A DNA stretch of 64,000 nucleotides from Halalkalirubrum salinum (GTDB taxonomy: Archaea > Halobacteriota > Halobacteria > Halobacteriales > Haloferacaceae), in assembly GCF_005543295.1 (NCBI RefSeq), contig NZ_SRSG01000015.1, positions 1 to 64,000 of the forward strand. The letters run 5' to 3'. Positions within the stretch are counted from its first letter, which is position 1. Each line of letters begins with the position of its first letter. The notes under the pieces are model-generated. The model saw only the letters and a list, made by a program, of their open reading frames with translations, was not told the DNA's origin and did not search any database. Positions 16,120-24,459 of the stretch are shown one piece after another. Position numbers and translations under genes: made by a program.

Positions 16120-16608
16120 TCATCCGAAGTAGTTCGGGAGGATGCCGTACGTTCTGGCGATCGAGATGATCTCTTCGCGGAACTCGTCTGACTCTGTACC
16201 GTGCGATTCCGCAAGTGCTTCGACCTCTGTGGAGTATGCCTCGCGAATTGCACTCGCTTCGGCCCGTCCCTCGACTGTCGGCTCCCAGAGAACTGTCGTC
16301 CCGTAGTCACCCGGTTCGAGTGGTGGACCAAGCCGCTCGCGCTCTCCGACACGCTCGATCAGGCCCAGCTCCTCGAGTGATTCGAGTGTCGTCTCGACCT
16401 CTGGTTCGAGATCCGCGTCCGCTGCGACAAACTGCTCGATCGATGGAAGTCCGGGTTCGTTCCCTGACGTGATGAGATCGAGTTCCGTACAGGCTGCGAC
16501 GAGGTCGTCCGTCGTTTTTTCAACGCCACCGTAATCGTGTTTGTAGCGTCTGTCGTGGGTAGTGAGTTGGTCGATAATGGTCCGTTCGATCCACGTCTCG
16601 GTTTGCAT
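16120..16608 (-). CDS. Conserved-looking protein of unknown function
   Basis: A 162-aa acidic, mostly helical protein with a winged-helix-like middle (V-E-T-T-L-E-S-L-E-E-L-G-L-I-E-R-V) and a C-terminal helical end, T-Y-G-I-L-P-N-Y-F-G. It lies tail-to-tail with the TPR-like gene (15 bp apart) and downstream of two minus-strand genes. I do not recognise it. Confidence 0.5.
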   Translation of the reverse strand: MQTETWIERTIIDQLTTHDRRYKHDYGGVEKTTDDLVAACTELDLITSGNEPGLPSIEQFVAADADLEPEVETTLESLEELGLIERVGERERLGPPLEPGDYGTTVLWEPTVEGRAEASAIREAYSTEVEALAESHGTESDEFREEIISIARTYGILPNYFG

Positions 16609-16688
16609 GAAAGAAGCATGTCCCCGGTGATAGAGAAACGTGTCGCACGAGCAGGAGAGTGCTCATCGAGAGCACCAGAAGATACTGA

Positions 16689-17231
16689 TCAGTCGAGTTC
16701 AGCCCGCTCCTTCAACTCGCCGACCAGAAGATCGAGGATCGCGTCTTTGTCTTCTTCGGGAACGTTTCTGCCGTCGAGGTCGTCGAACTTATCCTCCCAG
16801 TGGTCGATCCATGATCCGAACACGTCCTCGAAGGTCGCTTCCGGATCGTCTGCGGTCTTGACCTTCTCGATTTCCTCTTGGATGGCTCTTCCAACAGGTC
16901 CGTCTCCTAACTCGGCTTCGAGCACCATCCACGGTTCATACTCGAAGGTCGAGGAGAGCTCTTCGATATGCCACGTCTCGTCGTTGAGATCCAGTCGATA
17001 CTCCGTCATGATGTGAAACCGGGCGGGTGAAGTATCGAGCCCTGGCACACCCATGTCCGAGAGATACATCGTCGGATGACGCTCGATCTGAAACGAGAGC
17101 CACTCGTCTGCTTCAAGCTGGAATCCGAAAGCCCGCTCTCTGATCTTTTCCAGTGTCAGCCCATCTTCTGGCAGACCGGTATCGCGCTCGTCCAGCGCGA
17201 TGAGAACGCGGTCTCTAGTCGTCTTGTTCAT
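16689..17231 (-). CDS. Protein of unknown function in the SWIM gene cluster
   Basis: A 180-aa acidic cytosolic protein. It opens N-K-T-T-R-D-R-V-L-I-A-L-D-E and has a short beta-rich middle, M-T-E-Y-R-L-D-L-N-D-E-T-W. No known motif. It begins 20 bp after the SWIM protein gene on the same strand, so the two are probably co-transcribed. Confidence 0.55.
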   Translation of the reverse strand: MNKTTRDRVLIALDERDTGLPEDGLTLEKIRERAFGFQLEADEWLSFQIERHPTMYLSDMGVPGLDTSPARFHIMTEYRLDLNDETWHIEELSSTFEYEPWMVLEAELGDGPVGRAIQEEIEKVKTADDPEATFEDVFGSWIDHWEDKFDDLDGRNVPEEDKDAILDLLVGELKERAELD

Positions 17232-17251
17232 GTTTTCTCATCCGGTTTCTG

Positions 17252-19069
17252 TCAACACGAAAAGTCCTCCAGTAGATCGTCGAGCATCGGTCGGAGCTTG
17301 TACTTTTGGTAGTGTTCGTTCCGGAGTTCCTCCACGTAGGCACACCATTCGTCGAGCTGACCCGACACCCGGGCTGCCTTCCCCGCGTACTCCAGCCACC
17401 GAACGGCGTGTCGATACCGCTGGGATTGGCCCTCCTCGATGATCGGTTCGGCCTGCTCCTTGCAGGCGTCGATCGTCCAGTGAGGGTGTTCCTCCCAGAC
17501 GGCCTCGACGACCGGCTCTACGACCTTGTAGTCTGAAAAGCGATTCGCGATAGTGATGGCCTCGTCGTACCGCTCCGCGTACAGGAAGATCTCGACGTGC
17601 CGCGGCGCAACCCGCTGTCTCGTATTTTTGTCCACAAGCGATTTCAGTAACTCCTCGCGAACGTCCGGCCAGTCCTCACCGGCGAGTTCCTCCGCTGCCT
17701 GGTAGGCCGCAAGCGTCGGCGAGGCGTCGAACGCGGCGATGGCCGCCTCCAGCGCAACCTCGGATTCGCCCAAACTGACGGCCCGATCGCGGAGCCACTC
17801 GGCCAGCTCTGCTTTCCCGCTGCTGTCGTCGAGACGCAATCCGTGCTGGGCGATCTCGAGGGCGGCCTCCGGGCGGTCGTGTTTCCGAAGGGCTTTCGCC
17901 AGCGCGAGTGCTTCGTCCGGGGAGTACAGGTTTCGCCGGCCGTATTTGATTGCCTCGTCGATCCGACCCTCTTCGACGAGCATGGTGACGTAGTCGTCGA
18001 TCAGGTCCGCAGCCTCCGCCAGGTTCAGGTACTCCTCGATGCGGTCCTGACGTTCGAGCACGTCGAGTCGGACCCTGATGAAGTCCTCGGCGTACCACGG
18101 CGGGTCGCCCTCCCAGAGGTCCGCGTAGCCGATGTCACCCTGCATCGCTCGCTGGACTGGCTCGAAGTCCCAGCCCCGCTGGGCGGCTTCGAGGGCAATA
18201 CTGTACGGCGGGTGGTGAGTATAGCTTCCCATCTCCTGTTCCCACGTCCAGAGGCGATCCTCCCAGTCGGCACGCTCGGCCTCCGAGAGGTCGGCGGTGA
18301 GCAGCGCCTCGGCCAGCACTCGGTCAACCTCGTCGAAAAACTCGAAGATCGCGTTGGAATCGTCGTACGAGAGCGCGAGCCACTCCTCGTTCATAAGTTC
18401 GTTGGCCAGCGGTTCGAGGATATTCAGTGCCGTCTCTCCGTCGCCAGCCTCGACGGCTGTCCCTGCCTGGTCGAGCAGGTTTCGCAACTTCTCGACGTCA
18501 GTTTCGACGGCTTCATACGGGTCGTACGCATGGACGCTACGTCCCTCGGTGGGACGGAGAATGTACTGCACCTGCTGGCGGATCGACTCCCGATTGATGT
18601 CGGGCGTGCGGTCGCGAGCGTCATCGTCCGCCTCTTCGGACCGAACTGTTTCGAGCCGGGACTCGACCCGCTCTGCCAGCTCCGGGCGACTCTCGACGAG
18701 GTCAACGAGAACGCCACGGAGATCCTCGGGGTCCGCGTCGGCGACCAGTTCGGAGACTGGCGGTCGCTGGTCGATCCTGTCTGGATCACGGACGTACGTC
18801 AGGAGGACGGCGACACGGTGCTTGCAAATTCCGCCGTGATCGTACGGACAGGAACACGCCGTGTCGACGACCCCAGTTTCGTCGAGCTCGATCCGCACCT
18901 GGTAGGGCTCGTACTGGCTGCCTTCAACCGCCGCTCGGATCGTCTCACCGCGCCGGACAAGTTCGACGACGGCACCCTTGTCGTAGTAGTTCTCCCCCCG
19001 GTCGTATGACTGGGAATGTGCCAGATCCCGGACTGCTGCCTCCGTGAGTATCGGGTTGGGATCAACCAT
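17252..19069 (-). CDS. SWIM zinc-finger protein with helical repeats
   Basis: A 605-aa protein. The SWIM motif is C-S-C-P-Y-D-H-G-G-I-C-K-H (C72, C74, C82, H84), preceded by the usual R-x-x-x-Y-D-R-G-x-x-Y segment. From about residue 190 to the end it is helical repeats of TPR-like character. SWIM domains bind DNA or proteins, and archaeal SWIM proteins are sometimes linked to Swi2/Snf2 helicases, but no helicase is nearby. First gene of the three-gene minus-strand set facing the SprT/zinc-finger operon. The ATG at 19069 fits the family start. Confidence 0.8.
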   Translation of the reverse strand: MVDPNPILTEAAVRDLAHSQSYDRGENYYDKGAVVELVRRGETIRAAVEGSQYEPYQVRIELDETGVVDTACSCPYDHGGICKHRVAVLLTYVRDPDRIDQRPPVSELVADADPEDLRGVLVDLVESRPELAERVESRLETVRSEEADDDARDRTPDINRESIRQQVQYILRPTEGRSVHAYDPYEAVETDVEKLRNLLDQAGTAVEAGDGETALNILEPLANELMNEEWLALSYDDSNAIFEFFDEVDRVLAEALLTADLSEAERADWEDRLWTWEQEMGSYTHHPPYSIALEAAQRGWDFEPVQRAMQGDIGYADLWEGDPPWYAEDFIRVRLDVLERQDRIEEYLNLAEAADLIDDYVTMLVEEGRIDEAIKYGRRNLYSPDEALALAKALRKHDRPEAALEIAQHGLRLDDSSGKAELAEWLRDRAVSLGESEVALEAAIAAFDASPTLAAYQAAEELAGEDWPDVREELLKSLVDKNTRQRVAPRHVEIFLYAERYDEAITIANRFSDYKVVEPVVEAVWEEHPHWTIDACKEQAEPIIEEGQSQRYRHAVRWLEYAGKAARVSGQLDEWCAYVEELRNEHYQKYKLRPMLDDLLEDFSC

Positions 19070-19135
19070 CGCTCGTACGGTATCTACGGACTGGGCCGGT
19101 AGTAATTGTGGTGGATGGCCGCGGTTGCTGTGAGC

Positions 19136-19390
19136 CTACGAATCTGGAACCCAGACGCCGTTCCCGGGCTGGAAGACGACGTAGGTATCGACATCCGACA
19201 TGTTGGCCGGATGGGCGGTATGGAGTGTGAGTTCGCCCACCCGTTCATGTTCGCAGTTCTGTTCAGTCACCCACGCCTCCGCGTCTGCTTTCGAGTCGAA
19301 CGCAATCTGACGGTACTCGGTGAAATCCCCTTCCGCGAGTGGTATCTCGCGAAAGACTGAATCTTTGAGTTCCACGAGGTAGTCGACCAT
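19136..19390 (-). CDS. Small protein of unknown function
   Basis: 84 aa, beginning M-V-D-Y-L-V-E-L-K-D-S-V-F-R and containing A-F-D-S-K-A-D-A-E-A-W-V, an alpha/beta pattern with acidic composition typical of the host. The plus-strand frame at 19106-19360 overlaps it but is less haloarchaeal in composition. It lies upstream of the SWIM gene on the same strand. Confidence 0.5.
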   Translation of the reverse strand: MVDYLVELKDSVFREIPLAEGDFTEYRQIAFDSKADAEAWVTEQNCEHERVGELTLHTAHPANMSDVDTYVVFQPGNGVWVPDS

Positions 19391-19545
19391 GGCTGTTCGT
19401 TCGCGATAGCTCCGATTTAGACGGATCGGATACGGCCGTAACGGAAACGTTCTCCGTCGAAGTGTTCACGGCGACTGCGATCAGGTCGCCTGCAGGCCGG
19501 ACCGTCTGGTGGCGTGAAGACTACGTCGATGACGCCGCCGAGTGA
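19390..19545 (+). CDS. Possible small ORF without clear start
   Basis: An open frame with haloarchaeal-like composition reads F-V-R-D-S-S-D-L-D-G-S-D-T-A-V-T-E-T-F-S and ends W-W-R-E-D-Y-V-D-D-A-A-E at a TGA at 19543-19545. I see no good ATG or GTG start, so it may be a fragment or chance. It sits between two divergent genes. Confidence 0.25.
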   Translation, partial: WLFVRDSSDLDGSDTAVTETFSVEVFTATAIRSPAGRTVWWREDYVDDAAE

Positions 19546-19608
19546 AGAACGGAAATCCTCTCGAAGGCCGATCCAAGGAATTACGCCGTCATCCGATCAA
19601 CAACGCGT

Positions 19609-20205
19609 ATGGATCACACTCGCGAGGCGTTCGCCGACGCGCTCTCCTCGGGCGACACCGAGCACGTGAATCGCGCGATCGACGAAATCGAGAATACCGA
19701 ACTCGAGGAACGAGCCGCCCTGTTCGACGAGTGTTTCGATATGTGTCTCGACCTCTACGAGGCCGACGATGGATACCAGCGACAGTCCGTGATCCGCTTT
19801 GCGGCCGGTCTGTATCCGCGCCTGGCCTATCGAACGGTCGGTGCGGATCTCACCGGCGAGGCGTTACCGGGTGAGTGGACGCTCGACGAAATCGCGACCC
19901 ACCGCGAACGACTGCGGGACCTCTACGTGGACGCGCTCCGCGACGACGACGGCCGCGTACGACGCGCGGCCGCCAAGGCGATCAAGGAACTGGCGCTGAC
20001 CGCCGAGATGCTCGAAGCTGAGGATGAACTTCGGTCGATGATGGACGAACTGGACACGCTCGCCGAGGAGTGTGCAGACTCGAAGCGAAAACACGTCGAT
20101 CAGGCCTACGAGAACGTTGCCTTTCACGGGGAGAAGCCGTTTTCCCTACTCCCGGTCGGGCTTGGGGACGCGCTCGAAGGCGACGATCACAGTAGTGGAC
20201 GGTAG
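19609..20205 (+). CDS. HEAT-like helical protein
   Basis: A 198-aa acidic protein of paired helices; the stretch D-D-D-G-R-V-R-R-A-A-A-K-A-I-K-E-L-A is a typical HEAT-repeat unit. The N-terminus (A-F-A-D-A-L-S-S-G-D) also fits a helical-repeat fold. Probably a protein-interaction module. Not clearly in an operon with the next gene (88 bp gap). Confidence 0.6.
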   Translation: MDHTREAFADALSSGDTEHVNRAIDEIENTELEERAALFDECFDMCLDLYEADDGYQRQSVIRFAAGLYPRLAYRTVGADLTGEALPGEWTLDEIATHRERLRDLYVDALRDDDGRVRRAAAKAIKELALTAEMLEAEDELRSMMDELDTLAEECADSKRKHVDQAYENVAFHGEKPFSLLPVGLGDALEGDDHSSGR

Positions 20206-20292
20206 CTCACTCGAATATACTCGTCTGGAACGTGTGTCGGGGTGAGAGCGTTAGCCGCGGAGTTTTGTGCTCCCGGCGTCATTCATACAGAT

Positions 20293-21255
20293 ATGTCATT
20301 CAGCGTGAGTTGGCACACGCTTCTCGACGAGGCCGAGGAACTTCCCTCGGACGCTACTCTCATCACACCACTCTCGCACAAGCGGTTTCGCATCACCGAC
20401 ACCCAGGAATACCGCGTGATCATCGAGCATCAGGAGTCCGGTGACTCTCATCCGCTCCAGCGCGAGCAGTTCGAGACGCTCTACCGGCGGATCCAAGAGA
20501 GGAATGGTCGCTTCGAGCTGGACCGGATTCCGGCAGACGCAGAGCCGTATGCTGCGGTCCTGACGCTCCATCCCCGATTCGAAATCGACGAGAAAGCTGG
20601 CGTCATCATCGAGACCGAGGAGCCGAGTGCCACGCACGTCATCGATGACGAAGAGTCAACGACAGAAGACCGGGTTGAACCGGATCTCGGAGTGTACTCG
20701 GATACACTCCTTCTGATTGATTCGCTTGAACGCCACGACCTCACTAATCTGACTGAACTCGACACAGACGCACTTGTGAACCTCTACACGCTACTCTCGG
20801 ACGTGCAACGTGGCGCGAACGACCTTCGGAAAGACATCGCCGATACCCTCCTTGATCGAGTCCATCACGACCAGCCAGTTCATGCCCAGTACGGCTCCGT
20901 CCAACGAACTTCGCGCCGGTCGAAGTCACTGAAAGACGACACGGAGGTCCTCGCTGCGTTGGAGGACGCCGGTATCGATCGGGATCGTGTCCTCGGCGTA
21001 GACCCGGACAAGGTTGATGATGCACTTGACGTGACTGACCTCCACGAGCAGGACGTCTACGACATCGATGAGCGAGCGTACGTCAGGAAAGCCGACGTCA
21101 ACGAGGACGTGAAAGAGACGCGATTGCAGGGATTGAAGGACCGACTCGCGGCCACTGAAAGCGAAGAGGCAGACGTACTCCGAAGCGAGATCGAAGACTT
21201 GGAAAATCGAATCGACGAACTCACGAGCTTTCGCACTGGCTCCGAGGTGCAATGA
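20293..21255 (+). CDS. Haloarchaeal protein of unknown function with C-terminal coiled coil
   Basis: 320 aa from the ATG at 20293; an upstream ATG at 20242 is in frame but less likely. The N-terminal ~100 residues are beta-rich (S-V-S-W-H-T-L-L-D-E-A-E-E-L, then H-K-R-F-R-I-T-D). The middle is helical and the last ~45 residues form a likely coiled coil (E-E-A-D-V-L-R-S-E-I-E-D-L-E-N-R-I-D-E-L). No catalytic motif is evident. It faces the pair C effector tail-to-tail. Confidence 0.55.
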   Translation: MSFSVSWHTLLDEAEELPSDATLITPLSHKRFRITDTQEYRVIIEHQESGDSHPLQREQFETLYRRIQERNGRFELDRIPADAEPYAAVLTLHPRFEIDEKAGVIIETEEPSATHVIDDEESTTEDRVEPDLGVYSDTLLLIDSLERHDLTNLTELDTDALVNLYTLLSDVQRGANDLRKDIADTLLDRVHHDQPVHAQYGSVQRTSRRSKSLKDDTEVLAALEDAGIDRDRVLGVDPDKVDDALDVTDLHEQDVYDIDERAYVRKADVNEDVKETRLQGLKDRLAATESEEADVLRSEIEDLENRIDELTSFRTGSEVQ

Positions 21256-21324
21256 GTATCGCTCTCCGGTGACTCTCGCAGCAGCTCTGGCGAAGAGGTC
21301 TTCCCGTGGTGACCGCGAGTCCGA

Positions 21325-21981
21325 TCAATCCAGACGGTCGAGCGATCCATAGAGCTCCTCGTTCTGAATGTGGGTACAGAACTGTGCGCAGAGCCGACAA
21401 CAGTCCGCGGCATCGGTGAACGTCCGGACGCTGGCGTCCCAGCGGGCGTTGACGGACCCAAGCATCGCACTTCGAACCGATGGTTCGGTCGCGACCATCA
21501 CCCGTCGTGTACGCTCCGGTGGGGTCGCGTCGGCCGCAGGCCCTTGCATTCCATCCGACGACAGGAGATCCTCGAGGACGCTCCCGATCTCGATGCCGAC
21601 GCCGAGGTTATCGCCGACCTCTGGGGCGATGAAAATCGTCGCGTTACTCCCCCGCGCAAAGGCTATACTCTGTGTAGCGGCATCCATCTCGTCGAGCGGA
21701 ATCCCGACATCGATAGCGAGGAAGGAATTGAACCCACGGTCGCGGAGACAGTCTCGGGTTTCCTGCAGGAGCCGCAGGACGTCGTCTTCGGCGTACTCCC
21801 CGCTCGCCTCGTCCCACGTCGCAAACGACGGGACGTCGGTATCTTCTGGCAGCAGCGCCTCGACGTCGAACGTCCGGTATGGTCCCATCAGGTAGACGAG
21901 AAACTGTTCCCGCCGGACGGGGGTGAGCACATCCGAGTCTCCAGCGGCACGAGGGAGATCGTCGATAATCCGTTGCCGCAT
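21325..21981 (-). CDS. DUF7509-like NDT/TIR-fold effector (pair C)
   Basis: A 218-aa protein. The first strand reads F-L-V-Y-L-M-G-P-Y-R (G-P-Y at 33-35), then a helix with L-R-D-R-G-F-N-S-F-L-A-I-D-V, A-T-I-F-I-A-P-E-V-G-D-N and G-I-E-I-G (E131). This is the same order of elements as in the effectors at 1023 and 4430: glycine-aromatic strand, helix, a second strand ending in Asp, a third strand, then a glycine-rich turn before E-x-G. A cysteine cluster near the end (D-C-C-R-L-C-A-Q-F-C) is specific to this copy and could bind metal. I recall this as a haloarchaeal DUF7509-type protein. Divergent from its winged-helix gene at 22095. Confidence 0.65.
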   Translation of the reverse strand: MRQRIIDDLPRAAGDSDVLTPVRREQFLVYLMGPYRTFDVEALLPEDTDVPSFATWDEASGEYAEDDVLRLLQETRDCLRDRGFNSFLAIDVGIPLDEMDAATQSIAFARGSNATIFIAPEVGDNLGVGIEIGSVLEDLLSSDGMQGPAADATPPERTRRVMVATEPSVRSAMLGSVNARWDASVRTFTDAADCCRLCAQFCTHIQNEELYGSLDRLD

Positions 21982-22037
21982 TCGACTCGTCGATTCGGAA
22001 CGGTAGTATATAAATATCGGTATTTTCAGGAATATTC

Positions 22038-22053
22038 TAGTCGAGAACGACTA
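22038..22053. promoter_or_regulatory. Perfect palindrome between pair C genes
   Basis: TAGTCGAGAACGACTA has exact 6-bp arms around AGAA. It sits 42 bp before the regulator start and 57 bp before the effector start, next to an A/T-rich stretch with a TATA-like element (about 22007-22016). A likely operator of the adjacent regulator, unlike the TTGGTTAA sites of pairs A and B. Confidence 0.5.
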
Positions 22054-22094
22054 AGTACGTGGCGTCCCAACGTAGGATCTGAGGCATCTCTCAA

Positions 22095-22487
22095 ATGTCC
22101 GAAACCGATCGCCATCCAACAGAGGAGGTTCGTCAGCCGGACCCGCCGCTGCCCGAAGAGAGCGGGCTGACGCTTGAGGAGTACCTCGCGATGCAACAGG
22201 CGATCGGCCACCCGACGCGGTTCCAGATTCTACGTACGCTCGTCGCCAACGACGAACTGAGTGCCGCCGATCTCAAGGCCGCGATCGACGTCGAATCCCA
22301 CAATTTCCATTACCACCTCGACGAACTGGTCGATGTCGGACTCGTCGACAAGCGCCAGCGACGGACTGCCGATAGCCAGGGCTTTTACACGTACTATCGG
22401 CCGACGGCAATGGGGGTAGGTATTCTCGAGCACGGTGTCGAGGAGTTGATGCGCCGTGAACGGGAGTTTAATGACGCTTATTCGTAG
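22095..22487 (+). CDS. Winged-helix (ArsR-like) regulator, pair C
   Basis: A 130-aa protein. The winged helix (about 36-100) opens A-I-G-H-P-T-R-F-Q-I-L-R-T-L and has the family segment H-N-F-H-Y-H-L-D-E-L-V-D-V-G-L-V, typical of haloarchaeal ArsR/PadR-like regulators. Divergent from the DUF7509-like effector with a perfect palindrome between them, so autoregulation and effector control are likely. It differs in sequence from the regulators of pairs A and B. Confidence 0.75.
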   Translation: MSETDRHPTEEVRQPDPPLPEESGLTLEEYLAMQQAIGHPTRFQILRTLVANDELSAADLKAAIDVESHNFHYHLDELVDVGLVDKRQRRTADSQGFYTYYRPTAMGVGILEHGVEELMRREREFNDAYS

Positions 22488-22532
22488 GCTGTCGTAGGAT
22501 TCTCTGCCCCCGATCAGTGATTGAGATCATCG

Positions 22533-22976
22533 TCATGTGGGCTCGAGATCGTATCCCCACTCTCGGAGAATTTCGGCGACGAGTTGCGGATTCTGCTGTG
22601 CAACAACCATTGCTGCCTCCCGATAATCCGATTTGTAGACACTCTCTCCAAGCATCTCTTCGAGGGTGTTTTGCAGTTCGTCCTCAGCGTCGATGATTTC
22701 CTCTCGGAGGAAGTACGGAACCTGTTCACGACCCTCGTTCACTTTCTCGCGACGCAGTTTGTATGGGATTGCACTCATTGCTGGTCGCTGTTCCGTCTCA
22801 TTCGTCTCGGCTGCTGCACTTGCGGCGTCGGTGGGTTCAGATTCAATGGGGTCAGTCCGCTGTTCGCGATCGTTGTTCTCTCCATCTGCTGGTTCGGGTT
22901 TTGTCGTCTCTGCGGATTCCTCGTTTTCTTCTGTCTCTTCGAGCCCTGCGTCGCGTGATCCGGATTTGAGTCCCAT
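22533..22976 (-). CDS. Small partner of ParA
   Basis: A 147-aa protein. The first ~75 residues are disordered and acidic. The rest reads I-P-Y-K-L-R-R-E-K-V-N-E-G-R, V-P-Y-F-L-R-E-E and Y-R-E-A-A-M-V-V-A-Q-Q-N-P, a helical pattern I associate with the small gene after parA on haloarchaeal plasmids. It may serve as the DNA-binding adaptor, though it is not ParB-like. Its start overlaps the parA stop by one base. Co-transcription with parA is almost certain. Confidence 0.6.
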   Translation of the reverse strand: MGLKSGSRDAGLEETEENEESAETTKPEPADGENNDREQRTDPIESEPTDAASAAAETNETEQRPAMSAIPYKLRREKVNEGREQVPYFLREEIIDAEDELQNTLEEMLGESVYKSDYREAAMVVAQQNPQLVAEILREWGYDLEPT

Positions 22977-23833
22977 TATACGGTCACCTCGGGGGTTTTG
23001 AGTCCCGCGTCCCGTTCCAGGTGACGGGCGAGTTCGTCGAACTGATCGAGTGTGTCGAGTTCATACTCGCGTTTTCGATTCCGATGCTCCTCGACGTAGG
23101 TATACGGACTACACTGTTGCTTCCAAGAGCCTTCCATCAGCGACCCCCGTTCACCGATGACGATCGGGACCGGAAAGCCACTGTTGCGAAGATCGGCGAG
23201 GATCTCTCGTTGATCTCGTGTGTCCTTGTATCCGATCGGGACCACCGCAAGCACTCCGACGTCGACACCGATGTTTTCTTCGAGGCCATCAACGAGATCG
23301 TCGAGTCCTTCGATCGATTCTTGTCCCTTCGCTGTCGCTTCGAATGGAATTACGACGTTCCGAACAGCGACAAGCGCATTATAGAGGATTGGACCTGCCT
23401 TCCCTGCTGAATCAACGATGACGACATCGTAATGATCTCGAACATTTGCCTCACGTAGAACGCGGTGAAGCTGATGATACATGCTGTACGATTCACCCAA
23501 CTTTTCTGCTTGATTTTTTTCATTTAGCAGGAACTCGTGGAGGTCCTCCAGCATATTATGTGATGGGATCAGATCGACTCCGTGCTCGACTTCGTGCGTG
23601 AGATTCTGGAAATTGCCTTTGGGTCGTCCGACCAAGTGTCGAACTAGATTATCGATTTTTGGATTGCCCCGATCGTAATCTGGCCCGAAAAAGTAGGTGA
23701 GGCTTCCGTTTTGTGTATCCATATCAATTGCCAGTACGTCGTGTCCTGCTCGTGCATGGCTGACTGCGAGTGTAGCAGCCGTGGTCGTCTTGCCGACCCC
23801 GCCAGCTTCCGACACAGGGGTGTAGGTCAACAT
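22976..23833 (-). CDS. parA: ParA/Soj-type partition ATPase
   Basis: 285 aa from the ATG at 23833. A TTG at 23854 would extend it, but a TATA box at about 23860-23867 points to a leaderless message starting at the ATG. The deviant Walker A S-E-A-G-G-V-G-K-T-T-T (residues about 8-18) and A-I-D-M-D-T-Q-N-G are typical of ParA/MinD ATPases, and V-D-S-A-G-K-A-G-P is the Walker B region. It moves or positions plasmid DNA by ATP-driven binding. The replication origin (7.4 kb) and the iterons at 24.2 kb in the same window support an extrachromosomal replicon. Confidence 0.85.
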   Translation of the reverse strand: MLTYTPVSEAGGVGKTTTAATLAVSHARAGHDVLAIDMDTQNGSLTYFFGPDYDRGNPKIDNLVRHLVGRPKGNFQNLTHEVEHGVDLIPSHNMLEDLHEFLLNEKNQAEKLGESYSMYHQLHRVLREANVRDHYDVVIVDSAGKAGPILYNALVAVRNVVIPFEATAKGQESIEGLDDLVDGLEENIGVDVGVLAVVPIGYKDTRDQREILADLRNSGFPVPIVIGERGSLMEGSWKQQCSPYTYVEEHRNRKREYELDTLDQFDELARHLERDAGLKTPEVTV

Positions 23834-24171
23834 ATGAATAATACTCGTAGACAATGAATATAAATCTTAGTCAGACGTCATAGTCGGATGTTATAGCTGA
23901 TTGATATAGCTATTGATTATAGTTATAATTATCAGCTATACTTTGTGGCTATAGTATTTGATATAACCGGGGGAGGAGGAGTTCTCTATGCTCTTTTTTA
24001 AAAGAATGAGTTTCTGCTATGGTTCTCACATGGGCTCCAGGTATCGGATTACAGTCTACAAATTAGTAGGCACAAGATGTCTCAACAGGTCTACAGACAA
24101 GCCAGGCAGGTGCCTTGGGGCCTGACTCTGAGGCATTCACTGACACCGACCGATTTTGGATCGGAGGCGAT

Positions 24172-24223
24172 CACCTATAGTGTATGCCTATATCGTACAC
24201 CTATAGTCCTCACCTATAATCAA
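24172..24223 (+). repeat. Four tandem 13-bp iterons
   Basis: Units begin at 24172, 24185, 24198 and 24211, exactly 13 bp apart: CACCTATAGTGTA, TGCCTATATCGTA, CACCTATAGTCCT and CACCTATAATCAA. The conserved part is [CT][AG]CCTATA. Regular spacing near parA makes a centromere or replication-control site plausible. Confidence 0.6.
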
Positions 24224-24380
24224 AGCAGGTAAAATCGCCGATGGCTCGCCGCTCGTCGTGAGAGCTGAAGCTCCACTCTGTTTTGTCAAATACTACCTTG
24301 CTGACTCAATTCGACCGATTTAGCCCACTCTATCAAAGGATCTGCCCATACAGATATTTGGAATTGGCCCCCGCCAAAAG

Positions 24381-24399
24381 TTGAGACTGGGGCTCTCAA
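24381..24399. repeat. Dispersed repeat R1 (TTGAGAC palindrome)
   Basis: TTGAGACTGGGGCTCTCAA is a palindrome with one mismatch. It lies about 60 bp before the antitoxin gene at 24460. Copies with the same layout occur at 25393, 26392 and 30257, and a half copy at 47407. Confidence 0.5.
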
Positions 24400-24459
24400 T
24401 GCATATGGCAGTCTGACGTAGTTCATAAATAGTATGAAGACGTAGTCTAGCATGGAACG

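Larger units (their letters stand above)
23834..24459. other. Gene-free region upstream of parA with iterons and A/T-rich repeats
   Basis: There is no gene in these ~625 bp. The parA-proximal part (23877-23970) is rich in ATAGCT/TATAGC-type words in both orientations, for example near 23898, 23912 and 23935. A tandem array lies at 24172-24223 and a TTGAGAC palindrome at 24381-24399. The layout suits a partition site and promoter region. Confidence 0.5.

Noticed and set aside
17843-19009. 388-residue plus-strand frame opposite the SWIM gene
   Set aside because: The opposite strand has the SWIM motif and helical repeats; this frame is an antisense shadow.
19106-19360. 84-residue plus-strand frame opposite the small gene at 19136
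   Set aside because: The minus-strand frame is acidic and has a regular alpha/beta pattern; the plus-strand one is not acidic.
22521-22958. Cys/Phe-rich plus-strand frame opposite the ParA partner
   Set aside because: It is antisense to a disordered acidic region, which creates artificial hydrophobic sequence; the parA operon is on the other strand.
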